A stretch of DNA of 64,000 nt from Synergistaceae bacterium (lineage in GTDB: Bacteria; Synergistota; Synergistia; Synergistales; Aminobacteriaceae). Shown piece by piece: positions 32,159-41,777 of the stretch; within the stretch, counting starts at the first letter, position 1, and every line of letters starts with the position of its first letter. The position numbers were made by a program, and so were the translations under genes. The notes beneath the pieces are model-generated. The model had not been told where the DNA came from. It searched no databases and was given only the letters and a program-made list of their open reading frames with translations. Where the stretch lies: the NCBI GenBank assembly GCA_012521675.1, contig JAAYLU010000065.1, forward strand, positions 34,521 through 98,520, in the 5' to 3' direction.

Positions 32159-35100
32159 CTATGTAACACGCCTGTAGGGGCAGTCCCTCCTGTAAAAGCA
32201 TCTCGGGCAGCGCTCGGTCCTGGGGGGATAAGGTCCGGTCGCGCACGAGGACGCCGCCTCGCGGATCATCCGCCCTACCTCCGCCCACGGGCGATCCGGG
32301 GCGATCGGCTCTCCCTCGCGCCCCTCGCGCAGGTAGACAAGCCTGATGTCGTGGTTCGATCCGGGGAAGGCCAGAGAAGCCGCGTGGCCGTAGAACAGCA
32401 GCTGCTCCCTGTACAGCGATTCCCACTCGGCGGTGCCGTCCATCGGGCCGGCGGTGATCTTGTAGTCCCTGATGTGAACCGTGTTACCCTCGTGCCAGAG
32501 GGCGTCTATGCTTCCCACGAGCCTGACTCCGGAGGCGTTTATCCTGAAAGGAATCTCCCGGCGAAGAATCCCCCGCTCGCACGCAAGCGCCATGCTCCTT
32601 CCGACCCGGCTCTCCGCAAATCTCTCAAGCCAACCGCCGAGCGCCTCTCTCTCTCGTTTGCTGTTCCAGGCCGGTCGAAGCCTCTGCGGCAGGAGCGCCC
32701 CCGGGTCGTCCAGCAGGCGTGCCAGGGAGGACGATCGGAGGTCCCAGCGAGAAAGAATCCAGTGGGCCAGCGAACCGAGGTCCGCGCCTCCCGGCTCTTC
32801 GTCGGATGGCATCTCCCATGTCAGCTCCATTCCCTGCCTGTGCTTCATCCGCCAGGCAGCCGGACAGTAGCGGAAGAGGGAGTAGGAAGTGGCGCTCATC
32901 ATCTCCACCAGGGCGGGGTCCATCGGCGGAGGGACGACTAGTCGTCCGGCCGCCTCGTCCTCCGGAGGCTTGGCTCGCTTTCTCTCCGGGCGGATGTCCG
33001 TCGAGTCCTCCGGTACGGTCGGTTCAATCAAGAAGAGCCACGAGCCAGGTTTGGGGGTGGGCTCGCCCTCCTCCTCACCGCACGTGGAGCAGAGGACGAG
33101 GCAGTCCCTCGCCCTGGTGAAGGCCACGTAGAAGAGCCTCTGCCACTCCTCCTGCTCCGAGGCCTCCTCGAGAAATCGTGCGACCCCGGCGGTGTTGGAC
33201 TTGTCTCCGGCCTCCCAGGCCTCGGGCAGAGAGGAGAAACCCGCCCCGACGACGGCCGACGGAACGAGCGACGTCCGGCCCCCTCCGCCGCCCGGTCTGT
33301 TGTCCAGGTCCATTACCACCGTTATCGGAAACTCCAGTCCCTTCGCGCTGTGGACCGTCATCACCCTGACGACGTCCTCCTCATCGCCCAGGGGAGGAGT
33401 CTCCTCGACCGAGCCCCCTCCCCCCGCCATGCGGGCGAGGTACGAGCAGCAGCCTCCCGGGTCGTTCCCGAACACGGTCTCGTACTCCCTGACAAGGTCC
33501 AGCCCCCTCCACAGGTTAGCCAGCGCGCTCTTGCGCCGCCAGAGGGGGTAGCGGGCGAGGAAGGACTGGTCCCTAAGCAGGACGACCAGGGCCCCGAAGA
33601 GCCCCTCGTAGCGGGCGACCGTCCGGAGCTCTTCCAGGCGAGAGGCGATCTCGGGATGTGACTCCTCTAGGCTCGGCGCACCCGGGGCGAGCAGCCTCGC
33701 CGCCTCGTTAGCACCAAGGCCGGAGAAGGGGGAGAGCAGAAAGCCGAGGGTCGCGGCCCGGTCCTCCGGGAAGACGAGCGCTCGCATCGCGTTCGCCAGG
33801 TCGCCCGTCTCTCCCCTGTCGAAGAACTGCTTTCCCCTCTCGAACGCCGTCGGTATGCCGAAGAGGGGGTGCAGAGTCTCCTCCAGCGCGGCGAAAGAGG
33901 CGCGTGTCGGGACCAAGATCGTCATGTCGCGCCACTCCGCCGGGCGCATCTCCTCTCTGCCCTTGTCCCACACGAGCCCTCCGTGCAGTTCTAGAAGTTT
34001 TTCCCCCAGGGCGGTCGCCACCCTGATCCTGGCCTCCGATATCCTCTCCCCCCCCCTCATGCGCAGGAAGATATGATTCACAGGGGGGAGGGCGTCCGCC
34101 TCGCGAACTCGCCCCGCCTCCGGATCGTCGGGGAAGAGCAGCGGCTCGTACGGTGTCGGCATGTCCTCGGCTATCCTCTCCTTCCAGAGGCGGCCGAACA
34201 GCCGGTTCACCTCGTCCAGGAGGGAGGGGCGGGCGCGGAAGCTCGTCTGAAGCGGGATGTAGACCGCGCCCTCCGAGGGATTCGCCGTCTTCGCGCCGAA
34301 GATGGCCGGGTCCGCGTGGCGAAACCGGTATATCGACTGCTTCGGGTCCCCCACGAGGAATCGTCTGCATCCCTCCGCAGCCGCGGACTCGATGAGTTTG
34401 TCCTGCAGGGGATTGGTGTCCTGGTACTCGTCCACCATTATCTCCTTGAAGGATCGAACCCTGTCGTCGCGGGAGGAGAGCTCCGCGGCCAGGCGTATCA
34501 TGTCGTCGTAGGAGAGCAGTCCTCTCCTGGCCCGGTACTCCCTGCCCGCCTCCCAGATCATCGCGGCGGTCCGAAGCAGCAGGGAGCGAAGGCGCATCTC
34601 CGTTTCCGATGGAGGCGATGCCAGGAAGCCCAGCCCTTTCTTAAGGGACGGGTAGGAGTCGCGGAAGTCCTTGAGAGTCCTGCACAGGTGTTCCTGCATC
34701 CTCTTGCCGGTCTTCGAGCCGGACGCGCCGGTTAAATCCCCGAGGACCTCGTTGAAGATCTCGAGCGCGAAGTCCAAGGAGCCGTCGTCCGTCGCGGGTG
34801 GAAGGGCCCCCGCCCACCTGCTTCTCAGTACGTCGACACGTTCGTTGAAGCCGGATTTCCCCTCCAGTTTCGCGGGAAGAGAGGCAAGAAGCCCCGTCCA
34901 GACAGAAGCGACCTCCCTGGCCTCCTTCAGGCAGATCGACCTGATTCGTCTCGCGACCTCGTCAAAATAGCCGCCGTCCTCCGCACGGGCCGAAAGCGAG
35001 TCGGGGGACTCGCCCCGGCTCTCGAGAAGGTCGGAGAGGGCCAGGGAGAAGGAGACGATGACTCCCGGGCCGTACTCGTTTACCACGTCGGCGAGGACGT

Positions 35101-35650
35101 CAAGGTCGCCGCCAAGCCAGCGAGCCGCTCCACGGCCGGGAGGAAGGGCTCGATCGAACCAGGCGGTATCCAGGGAGTCCAGCGCCCTGGTTGCCCGTGC
35201 GACGAAGAGCTCCTCCTCGGGTGGAGTGACGGGGCGAGCGCCCAGCCCGGACGGCAGGAAGAGGGCCTGCTCCCTGACGATGCCCAGGGCGAAGGAGTGA
35301 ATGGTGGAGATCCGCGCCTCCTGGAGCTCCGACGCGACTCCGGAGAGCCTCTCCCCGTTCGGGTCCAGGATCGGGCGGAGCTCCGAGAAGAGTGCCTCTA
35401 TTCTCGCGCGCATCTCCTCCGCAGCCTTCTCCGTGAAGGTCAGGGCCAGTATGTCGCGTGGTCGCACGTCCGCTCGAATAAGGGCCCTGATGAAGCGCCA
35501 GGAGAGAGTGTGGGTCTTGCCAGTGCCCGCACCCGCTCCCACCAGCGTCACGGGCGCGTCGGAGAAGACGGCTCTCTCCTGCGCGGGGAGGAGAAGTCCG
35601 TTCGATGAGATATGCTCTTTCAGTCGCCGGAGCAATGTGTCGTCGGTCAT
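32159..35650 (-). CDS. addA: AddA-type helicase-nuclease
   Basis: 1163 aa. UvrD-like helicase: VGAGAGTGKTHTLSWRF (Walker A near residue 38), LTFTEKAAEEMRARI (Ia), VDEYQDTNPLQ (Walker B), VGDPKQSIYRFRHAD (III), VMTVHSAKGLEFP (V), FYVAFTRARD (VI). C-terminal PD-(D/E)XK nuclease: GSIDALW ... IRDYKI ... REQLLFYG. The end has CPRCFYRRDCPY, and an earlier ACERG could complete a four-cysteine iron-sulfur site; classical AddA lacks one. It works with AddB in double-strand-break end resection. Its start overlaps the addB stop by 4 bp. Confidence 0.9.
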   Translation of the reverse strand: MTDDTLLRRLKEHISSNGLLLPAQERAVFSDAPVTLVGAGAGTGKTHTLSWRFIRALIRADVRPRDILALTFTEKAAEEMRARIEALFSELRPILDPNGERLSGVASELQEARISTIHSFALGIVREQALFLPSGLGARPVTPPEEELFVARATRALDSLDTAWFDRALPPGRGAARWLGGDLDVLADVVNEYGPGVIVSFSLALSDLLESRGESPDSLSARAEDGGYFDEVARRIRSICLKEAREVASVWTGLLASLPAKLEGKSGFNERVDVLRSRWAGALPPATDDGSLDFALEIFNEVLGDLTGASGSKTGKRMQEHLCRTLKDFRDSYPSLKKGLGFLASPPSETEMRLRSLLLRTAAMIWEAGREYRARRGLLSYDDMIRLAAELSSRDDRVRSFKEIMVDEYQDTNPLQDKLIESAAAEGCRRFLVGDPKQSIYRFRHADPAIFGAKTANPSEGAVYIPLQTSFRARPSLLDEVNRLFGRLWKERIAEDMPTPYEPLLFPDDPEAGRVREADALPPVNHIFLRMRGGERISEARIRVATALGEKLLELHGGLVWDKGREEMRPAEWRDMTILVPTRASFAALEETLHPLFGIPTAFERGKQFFDRGETGDLANAMRALVFPEDRAATLGFLLSPFSGLGANEAARLLAPGAPSLEESHPEIASRLEELRTVARYEGLFGALVVLLRDQSFLARYPLWRRKSALANLWRGLDLVREYETVFGNDPGGCCSYLARMAGGGGSVEETPPLGDEEDVVRVMTVHSAKGLEFPITVVMDLDNRPGGGGGRTSLVPSAVVGAGFSSLPEAWEAGDKSNTAGVARFLEEASEQEEWQRLFYVAFTRARDCLVLCSTCGEEEGEPTPKPGSWLFLIEPTVPEDSTDIRPERKRAKPPEDEAAGRLVVPPPMDPALVEMMSATSYSLFRYCPAAWRMKHRQGMELTWEMPSDEEPGGADLGSLAHWILSRWDLRSSSLARLLDDPGALLPQRLRPAWNSKREREALGGWLERFAESRVGRSMALACERGILRREIPFRINASGVRLVGSIDALWHEGNTVHIRDYKITAGPMDGTAEWESLYREQLLFYGHAASLAFPGSNHDIRLVYLREGREGEPIAPDRPWAEVGRMIREAASSCATGPYPPRTERCPRCFYRRDCPYRRVT

Positions 35651-38532
35651 GGAGCTCTATCCTCCTTCTCCGCCCTGTCCTCTCGGTGGTCGCGCTTTCT
35701 GCAGAGCGAATGAAAGGCGCACCAGCCGCAGTCCTGCGATTCGTATTTCGGCTGGAAGACTCCGGTGGAGAAGGCCCTCGCGACGTTGTCCAGCTCGGTC
35801 GAGGCTGCGTCCTCGAGACCTTTCAGGTCGCCCTTCAGTCTCGAGAAGACCGAAGGGGCGCCATCGGCCCCGGCCCCGACGAGCTTCCCGTCCTTCAGGC
35901 AGAGGAAGGCGGTCGCGCAGACGGTCGTCCCCTCCTCGGCGAGCGCGAGGGAGTAGGCGGCCAGCTGCAGACTGCCCCCGAGGTACTTGGACGACCCTCC
36001 CTTGTAGTCGAAGAGGGCGGCTGTGCCGTCGTCGAGCAGGTCCAACCTGTCGCACCTGCCCCTGAATGTCACTGCGCCCCTCTCGATCTGCGGAAGCCTG
36101 TACTCCCGTTTCTGATCCCGCCGTCCGTCGCGGAGTCCATCCTTCTCCATCGTCTCCTGCACCTCGGCGAGGCGGATCGCCTTTCGCAGCAGCTCGCGTT
36201 TGAATCGCCCGAGCCCGACGTCATCAACCATCCGAGGGTATTTTTCAGCCATGGCCTGGTCGAAGAGCCTTTGCACAAGGAGCGGAAGCGACTCCTCCCC
36301 GGACAGATGACCCTCCCATGCCATCTGCCACAGGCGGTGCATCGCGCTGCCCGCCAGGTCGGGCCTGTAGGCGGTCTCGGGCGGTGCCTCCAGCGAGGCT
36401 ATGCGGATGCAGTAGTACCTGAAGGGACAGGAGACGAAGGTGTCCAGGTCGCTGAGCGAGAAGACATGCTCCTCCGGCGTCCACAGGGTGAAATCCGCCC
36501 AATCCGCGCCTCTGCCGAAGACGGGCCATTTGCGCCAGAGGGGCTCCACGCCGCCTGCGACCGGTGTCCCCTCCGGCAGGATGTCGCCCAAGGGACGCTC
36601 CAGGGGAGCTCCGACCGGGCGTAGCCAGAGCTTCGAGGAGTTCATGGCGTTCTCCGCGAAGGGGGAGGCCGCGATCGGGCGGCCCTTTCCGTCCGCGGTC
36701 GGGCGCAGAAGCACGCACAGGCTCCTCGCGCAGGCCGTCAGCCTCCTGAAGAGAGCCTCCCTCTGGCTGCGCTTCTCCGGGAGGAGGGGGAGGTGGCTTC
36801 GTCCGAGGTCGAGGCTGTCGTGCAGAAACTCTTTGCGCTCGTCGCTCAGCAGGGGCGACTCGCGAATCTGGCCGGGCCAGCGGTTCGCCGTCGCTCCCGG
36901 CAGTATCCACACATCGGACCAGGCCAGCGCGGGCGGCGATCCGGGGAAGAGCGAGATGGCGGGCGATGATCGGGGGGGCATCCAGACCGAGGCAGTCTCG
37001 GCCCACTGGCCGAGGAAGGCGACTCCCTCCTCGTAGGGCAGGGGGGAGGACCCGGCTTGGCCGAGGTCTCGTCGCAGGTCCGCGAGGGACCTCGCCTTCT
37101 CCTCCGCCTCCCGCACCACCAGGGCCATTTCGCGGATCGCCCAGTCGATGCGGGGGGCCTCCTCGGCCTTTGCCACCAGCTGCTTCATCTCCTGGCGAGA
37201 GGGGGCGAACTTGGCGAACGTCAGCAGCAGCTCGTCCGGACGCCCTCCCCGCCTCATGGCTCGCGCGAAGCCCGTCGCCCGAGCGAAGGCATCTCCCCCC
37301 GCCTCCTTCGGGAAGCGGCTCAGAAAGTCAGTCCAGCCCTCCTCCCCCGAAGGGATCGCCCCGGCGAACTCCCTCCTCGGAAAGCCGAACGGGGCCATCG
37401 GCAGGGACGAGAGAAAGTCCGCCGTCTCCGACGAGGGCCAGGAGTCCGCGGCCAGGTCGAGCGAACGGCGGGCGCTTTTCCATAGAGCGGTCTCCGATAT
37501 CGGCGAACCCTCGCGGATGGAGAAGGGGAGCCCGTAGCGCACCAAACTCTCGACGATCGAGTCCAGGTCATCTCCCTCCGCACATAGGGCGATCGCGTCC
37601 CAGCCGGGGAAGGGGAGTCCGCTCGATGTTCGGATATGGCTCTCTTTCTCGTCCGAGGCCCAGAAGAAGAGCTCGCGCGCCAACGTGTCGGTGGACAGGC
37701 GCAGGTCTCCCGCCGCGATCGACACGCACGGCGGGGCGTCATCCGAGTCGATCCGCGGCATCCTCTCCGCCTCGGGGAACTGCTGGATCGCCGTGTAGAA
37801 GTCGCCCTCGCCACACTCGGGGACCCACAGCTCGAGGTCGGCGCCCGAGTCGCGCAGGGCTCGCAGAAAGGCCATCTGGCCGGATGCGAAGCTGAGGAAC
37901 CCGGCGGCCCGTATCGCAAGGCCTTTTGCCCATCTCCTGGCCGCCTCCGGGTTCTCCTTCAGCAGCGCCGCGCCGAGCGATGGTATCTGCGAACTGTCGG
38001 CCAGGCCAAGTTCCGCCAGCAGGGCTATGTAGTCCCTGTACAGCCTGCACAGGATGCCGCTCTCCTCGTCGAGCCTGGAACAATCGCCATCCGGGGGGCA
38101 TCCCGGGCAGGTGAGCGCGGAGGCCAGCTCGTCCGCGGGCACGGCCTCCGCCAGCAGCTCCCTGATCGAGCTTCCCGCCAGCTCGACGAAGCCGGAAGAT
38201 GAAAGGCCCTCGGGCAGTTTGTCGGAGCGTCCTTCACGCAGGCGACCGATGACTCGCCTGATCAGCAGCCAGTGGTCGGGCGGGTCTATCTGCGGACGAG
38301 CGGCCACGCCGACCGCCTCTGCGGCTGCTCGATACAGGTCGTCCCAGATCCAAACCAACGGCCTGACCTCGGGAAAGAAGACGGCGGGGCTCTTCTCCCG
38401 GTGCAGGAGCATCTCAAGCAACGCGGGCCTGTCCCTGTTGGACGGAACCAGGAAGACGACTCCCTCCCTCCCGGACTCCTCCCGAAGGGGCGCGGCAAGG
38501 CTCCCCGGTGTGCGATAGGTGTGCAGCTTCAG
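35647..38532 (-). CDS. addB: AddB/RexB-like nuclease subunit, probable CTG start
   Basis: About 961 aa. The C-terminus is a PD-(D/E)XK nuclease with FRGRCDRLD, AALFDYKGG, QLAAYSLAL and the iron-sulfur cysteines CGWCAFHSLC. The middle has GATANRWPGQ and CPFRYYC. A TTG at 38421 would cut into the conserved opening (EGVVFLVPSNRDRPALLEMLL). The frame is open back to a TGA, and a CTG at 38532 with GGAGGGG about eight bases before it is the best start; ATG, GTG or TTG do not occur in that stretch. There is no Walker A at the N-terminus, so it resembles RexB. Partner of AddA in recombination repair. Confidence 0.8.
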   Translation of the reverse strand: MKLHTYRTPGSLAAPLREESGREGVVFLVPSNRDRPALLEMLLHREKSPAVFFPEVRPLVWIWDDLYRAAAEAVGVAARPQIDPPDHWLLIRRVIGRLREGRSDKLPEGLSSSGFVELAGSSIRELLAEAVPADELASALTCPGCPPDGDCSRLDEESGILCRLYRDYIALLAELGLADSSQIPSLGAALLKENPEAARRWAKGLAIRAAGFLSFASGQMAFLRALRDSGADLELWVPECGEGDFYTAIQQFPEAERMPRIDSDDAPPCVSIAAGDLRLSTDTLARELFFWASDEKESHIRTSSGLPFPGWDAIALCAEGDDLDSIVESLVRYGLPFSIREGSPISETALWKSARRSLDLAADSWPSSETADFLSSLPMAPFGFPRREFAGAIPSGEEGWTDFLSRFPKEAGGDAFARATGFARAMRRGGRPDELLLTFAKFAPSRQEMKQLVAKAEEAPRIDWAIREMALVVREAEEKARSLADLRRDLGQAGSSPLPYEEGVAFLGQWAETASVWMPPRSSPAISLFPGSPPALAWSDVWILPGATANRWPGQIRESPLLSDERKEFLHDSLDLGRSHLPLLPEKRSQREALFRRLTACARSLCVLLRPTADGKGRPIAASPFAENAMNSSKLWLRPVGAPLERPLGDILPEGTPVAGGVEPLWRKWPVFGRGADWADFTLWTPEEHVFSLSDLDTFVSCPFRYYCIRIASLEAPPETAYRPDLAGSAMHRLWQMAWEGHLSGEESLPLLVQRLFDQAMAEKYPRMVDDVGLGRFKRELLRKAIRLAEVQETMEKDGLRDGRRDQKREYRLPQIERGAVTFRGRCDRLDLLDDGTAALFDYKGGSSKYLGGSLQLAAYSLALAEEGTTVCATAFLCLKDGKLVGAGADGAPSVFSRLKGDLKGLEDAASTELDNVARAFSTGVFQPKYESQDCGWCAFHSLCRKRDHREDRAEKEDRAP

Positions 38533-38702
38533 TCTAAACCCCTCCTCGAAAGGGATGGCTTCAAGGTCGTGATAGTCTCAGTTTAGCACAAGGAGGAGAG
38601 GCTATAAGCATCGGTATTTTGCCGATCCTTTGCGCCGACGGGAGGTGTAGTGTGATAAAATATAAAAGTAGTCATGAAAACAAGGAGGGAAGTGTTAGGC
38701 CC

Positions 38703-39080
38703 ATGGGAAGAAAGCTGTTTCTGCTGTTTTGCGCGTCCGTCCTGCTGGTGTCGGCGATGTCGGTGTGCGCCGCCGCCGAGGCGCCGAGCCTGACTATCGA
38801 CGAGGAGGCGCTGGAGGGGCTGTCGGCCCTTGAAGGCCCGCTGCGCATCGAGTGGGGTTTGTATAAAAACACCTGAGGGGAGAGGCCCTCCGCTCTCGTT
38901 GTGAGCGGCGAACCCCTCGACCCGGTGGAGCTCGTCCCGGTGACGGACGAAACCGGACAGTTTACGATTCTTGTGCCGAGCGACATGAAGTTCGCGGACG
39001 GCAAGGCGACAGTGGAGCGCATCACCTATCGCGGAAAGGTGATCTTTATCTGCAGGTCCGCGGTGTACGAGGGCGATTGA
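38703..39080 (+). CDS. Candidate secreted selenoprotein (in-frame TGA at codon 58), function unknown
   Basis: 125 aa if the TGA at 38874-38876 is read through. A signal peptide (LFLLFCASVLLVSAMSVCAA) follows ATG 38703. The sequence before the TGA (LEGPLRIEWGLYKNT) continues after it in the same frame with coding-like codon use (GERPSALVVSGEPLDPVELV, then FTILVPSDMKF, ITYRGKVIFICRSA) to a stop at 39080 followed by a terminator. A hairpin with a GTT loop lies 22 nt after the TGA, as expected of a bSECIS. The organism makes selenoproteins (fdhA). The alternative is a pseudogene with one nonsense mutation. No known family recognised. Confidence 0.6.
38877..38919 (+). promoter_or_regulatory. Candidate SECIS hairpin of the secreted protein
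   Basis: Starting 13 bases after the TGA, CCGCTC/GAGCGG (38890-38908) closes a T-T mismatch, a C-G pair and the loop GTT. An outer GGGG (38877-38880) can pair with CCCC (38913-38916). The G-U at the loop start and the spacing fit SelB recognition. Confidence 0.5.
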
Positions 39081-39116
39081 CGCGAAGGGCGCATCGGCTC
39101 ACAGGCGATATTGGCG

Positions 39117-39160
39117 GCCGTCCCCCCGTCTCGGCCCTTCGGGACAGGGGGCGGCCTTTG
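39117..39160 (+). terminator. Terminator after the candidate selenoprotein gene
   Basis: GGCCG-CCCCCC and AGGGGG-CGGCC arms form a long GC stem with an internal GTCTCGGCCCTTCGGGAC hairpin, followed by TTTGTGTTT. Confidence 0.65.
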
Positions 39161-39219
39161 TGTTTCCCGTCTCTTGGTGTACCATATCGTCGAGTGAATC
39201 GAGAAAAGGAGCGGATTTG

Positions 39220-39867
39220 ATGTTTTCCTGCGTGATTTTCGACTTTGACATGACACTCGCGGACAGCAGCTACGCGATAGTGAATTCGATGAACAAGCTG
39301 GCCGAAAAAGTGGGTCTGCCCAGGGTGAAGAGGGAGGACCTTCTCTCCGTTATAGGCATTCCCATAAGAGAGTCTTGGCTTAAGATCTGGGGACGTTTCG
39401 AGGAGGACTGGCTGACTGATTTCAGGGCCTCCTTCTCGGAGGGCGAGTACGCCGAGATCAATCCCTACCCGGGAACAAGGCGGGTGCTCGAGGTCCTGTC
39501 CGCCCGAGGCGTCTCACTGGGACTAGCCTCCAATCGCCAGAAGCCCGGGCCGCCGCTGAAGGCCGTGGGGCTCGCAGGCTACTTCTCGTCGGTGGTGGGC
39601 ATGGACGACGTGGAGAGGGGAAAGCCGGCGCCGGACATGATCCTGAAAAGCATGGCGAACCTGGGAGGGGCGCCCGAGTCGACTCTTTACGTTGGCGATA
39701 CGGCGGACGACATGTCCGCGGCAAGGGATGCGGGGGTTCGCCCCGTGGGTATGACTACCGGCTTCTTCACCCCGGATGCCCTCTACGGCGCCGGAGCTTG
39801 GAGGGTCTTCGATTCGGTGGATGAGGTTCTATCCTTGTTCGGAGAGGACAGGGGCTTTGACGAGTAG
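39220..39867 (+). CDS. HAD-superfamily hydrolase (phosphoglycolate phosphatase-like)
   Basis: 215 aa. [11 protein letters not shown] at residue 7 (nucleophile and acid Asp), GLASNRQ near 105 (motif II), GKPAPDMI near 140 (motif III Lys) and [12 protein letters not shown] near 163 (motif IV acids), with a helical cap between them. The start is ATG 39220 with AAAAGGAG upstream. It likely dephosphorylates a small phosphate ester; the substrate is not determinable. Its end overlaps the yyaL start by 11 bp. Confidence 0.85.
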   Translation: MFSCVIFDFDMTLADSSYAIVNSMNKLAEKVGLPRVKREDLLSVIGIPIRESWLKIWGRFEEDWLTDFRASFSEGEYAEINPYPGTRRVLEVLSARGVSLGLASNRQKPGPPLKAVGLAGYFSSVVGMDDVERGKPAPDMILKSMANLGGAPESTLYVGDTADDMSAARDAGVRPVGMTTGFFTPDALYGAGAWRVFDSVDEVLSLFGEDRGFDE

Positions 39868-41680
39868 AGGAGTAAATCTTCTCTCGGGGGAGAAATCGCC
39901 CTATCTTCTGCTGCACGCGGACAACCCCGTCGACTGGCACCCCTGGGGGAGCGATGCGTTTGAAAAGGCGAAGAGGCAGGACAAGCCGATCTTCCTGTCG
40001 ATAGGTTATGCTGCGTGCCACTGGTGCCGGGTGATGGAGAGGGAGTCCTTCTGCGACGAAGAGGTTGCGAACCTGCTGAACGGAGCGTGCATTCCGGTGA
40101 AGGTCGATCGGGAGGAGCGTCCCGACATAGATGGTGCCTTCATGGCTGTCTGCGAGATGTTGAACGGCAGCGGAGGCTGGCCTCTGAACGTCTTCCTGAC
40201 GCCGGACGGGCTGCCCTTCTTCGCTGCCACGTACCTTCCGAAGAGGAGCGGCGGCGCGATACCGGGAATGGTGGACGTGGTGCCGAGGATGAAGTGGCTC
40301 TTCGCCACGCAGAGGTCGCAGGTGGAGAGCTCGGCGAGGAGCATCCGAGAATCCCTCGTTGCCGAGGAGGAAGCCGCTCGTTCCGGATCCCTCCCCGGCA
40401 CGGCAGCGTTCAAGAGGACGTTTGACGAGCTGGCTGGCGTCTTCGACAGGGAGTGGGGCGGGTTCTCAAAGGCACCGAAGTTTTCCATGCCATCGCACCT
40501 CGTTTTTTTGATACGCTACTGGAGGAAGTTCGGCGTGAAGAGCGCCTGGTCGATGGTCGAACGGACGATCGAGAGAATTTGGCAGGGCGGTATTCACGAT
40601 CACCTCGCGGGCGGCATCGCCCGGTATTCGACGGACCGGCGCTGGCTGCTTCCTCACTTCGAGAAGATGCTGAACGACCAGGCCCTCATGCTCTACGTGC
40701 TGTCGGAGTGCGCCGGCGAGAGCGACAGTGCCCTGTTCGGCGCCTTCGCCGACGATATCACGGGGTTCGTCCTGGGGGAGATGACCTCCCCAGAGGGGGG
40801 CTTCTACTCGGCGATAGGGGCCGAGAGCGACGGCGAAGAGGGCAAGTACTACCTGTGGACCGAGGAGGAGATTCGCTCGGTTCTCTCGCCCGAGGAGGCG
40901 GGGGTGTTCATCTGCGCCTACGGAATCCGCAAGGGGGGCAACGTGAAGAACGAGCGAACCGGGCGGATCCTCGGGGACAACGTGCTGCACATCGCCGAAC
41001 CGGCGAAAAAGACGGCCCCGAGGTTCGGCCTGTCGGCCGCGGAGCTGGACGCGCTGCTTGCCAGGTGCAGGGGGAAGCTCCTCGCCGAGAGGAAGGGACG
41101 CGTTCCTCCCCTGAAGGACGACAAGATACTGACCGACTGGAACGGCCTGATGATCGCGTCCCTCGCGAGGGCATCGGAGGTCTTCAAGAGGCCCGAGTGG
41201 CTGAACGCAGCTGAGAAGGCGGCCAGGTTCATCGATCAGAGGCTGCGCGACAGGACGGGCGGGCTGCTGCACCGTTACAGGGATGGAGAGAGCGCCGTTT
41301 CGGGGCTGCTCGACGACTACGCCTTCTTCTCGTGGGGTCTGACTGAACTCGCTGTCGCAACGGGGAGGAACTCTTACGCGGACGAGGCGCTGAAGCTTCT
41401 CGATGCGGCGGACAAGGCGTTCGCCGACGAGAAAAGAGGGGGATTCTTCACCTCGTCGGGCGACGACCCCTTCCTCTTTCTCAGGAGGAAGGAGGCCTAC
41501 GACGGGGCCTCTCCGTCGGGCAACTCGGTGATGACGGATGTGTATATCCGTCTGTCGGCTTTGACCGGGCGGAGGGAGCTTCTCTCGATGGCCAGGCGTA
41601 CGGCGTCGGCATTCTCCGGCAGGGCTGCGAAGTATCCCTTGGCGCACACTTGGCTGCTGGCCGCGGCGACAATGCTTTAA
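39857..41680 (+). CDS. YyaL/SPATA20-type thioredoxin-domain protein
   Basis: 607 aa. N-terminal thioredoxin-like domain ([31 protein letters not shown] with the CHWC motif; [24 protein letters not shown]). Then an (alpha/alpha) barrel like N-acylglucosamine epimerases ([31 protein letters not shown]). The best start is TTG 39857, just after AGGGG and inside the end of the HAD gene. It gives the short lead normal for the family; an in-frame ATG 27 codons earlier lies deep in the HAD gene. Function poorly known. Confidence 0.88.
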   Translation: MTSRGVNLLSGEKSPYLLLHADNPVDWHPWGSDAFEKAKRQDKPIFLSIGYAACHWCRVMERESFCDEEVANLLNGACIPVKVDREERPDIDGAFMAVCEMLNGSGGWPLNVFLTPDGLPFFAATYLPKRSGGAIPGMVDVVPRMKWLFATQRSQVESSARSIRESLVAEEEAARSGSLPGTAAFKRTFDELAGVFDREWGGFSKAPKFSMPSHLVFLIRYWRKFGVKSAWSMVERTIERIWQGGIHDHLAGGIARYSTDRRWLLPHFEKMLNDQALMLYVLSECAGESDSALFGAFADDITGFVLGEMTSPEGGFYSAIGAESDGEEGKYYLWTEEEIRSVLSPEEAGVFICAYGIRKGGNVKNERTGRILGDNVLHIAEPAKKTAPRFGLSAAELDALLARCRGKLLAERKGRVPPLKDDKILTDWNGLMIASLARASEVFKRPEWLNAAEKAARFIDQRLRDRTGGLLHRYRDGESAVSGLLDDYAFFSWGLTELAVATGRNSYADEALKLLDAADKAFADEKRGGFFTSSGDDPFLFLRRKEAYDGASPSGNSVMTDVYIRLSALTGRRELLSMARRTASAFSGRAAKYPLAHTWLLAAATML

Positions 41681-41777
41681 CAGTAGCGCATAATCGAGGC
41701 GCGGGGCTTGTTGTCACGGTCGGCATAGGATATAGTAACTTCCTAGAGAACCCGTTCATACGGAGGAGGGAGCGTCA

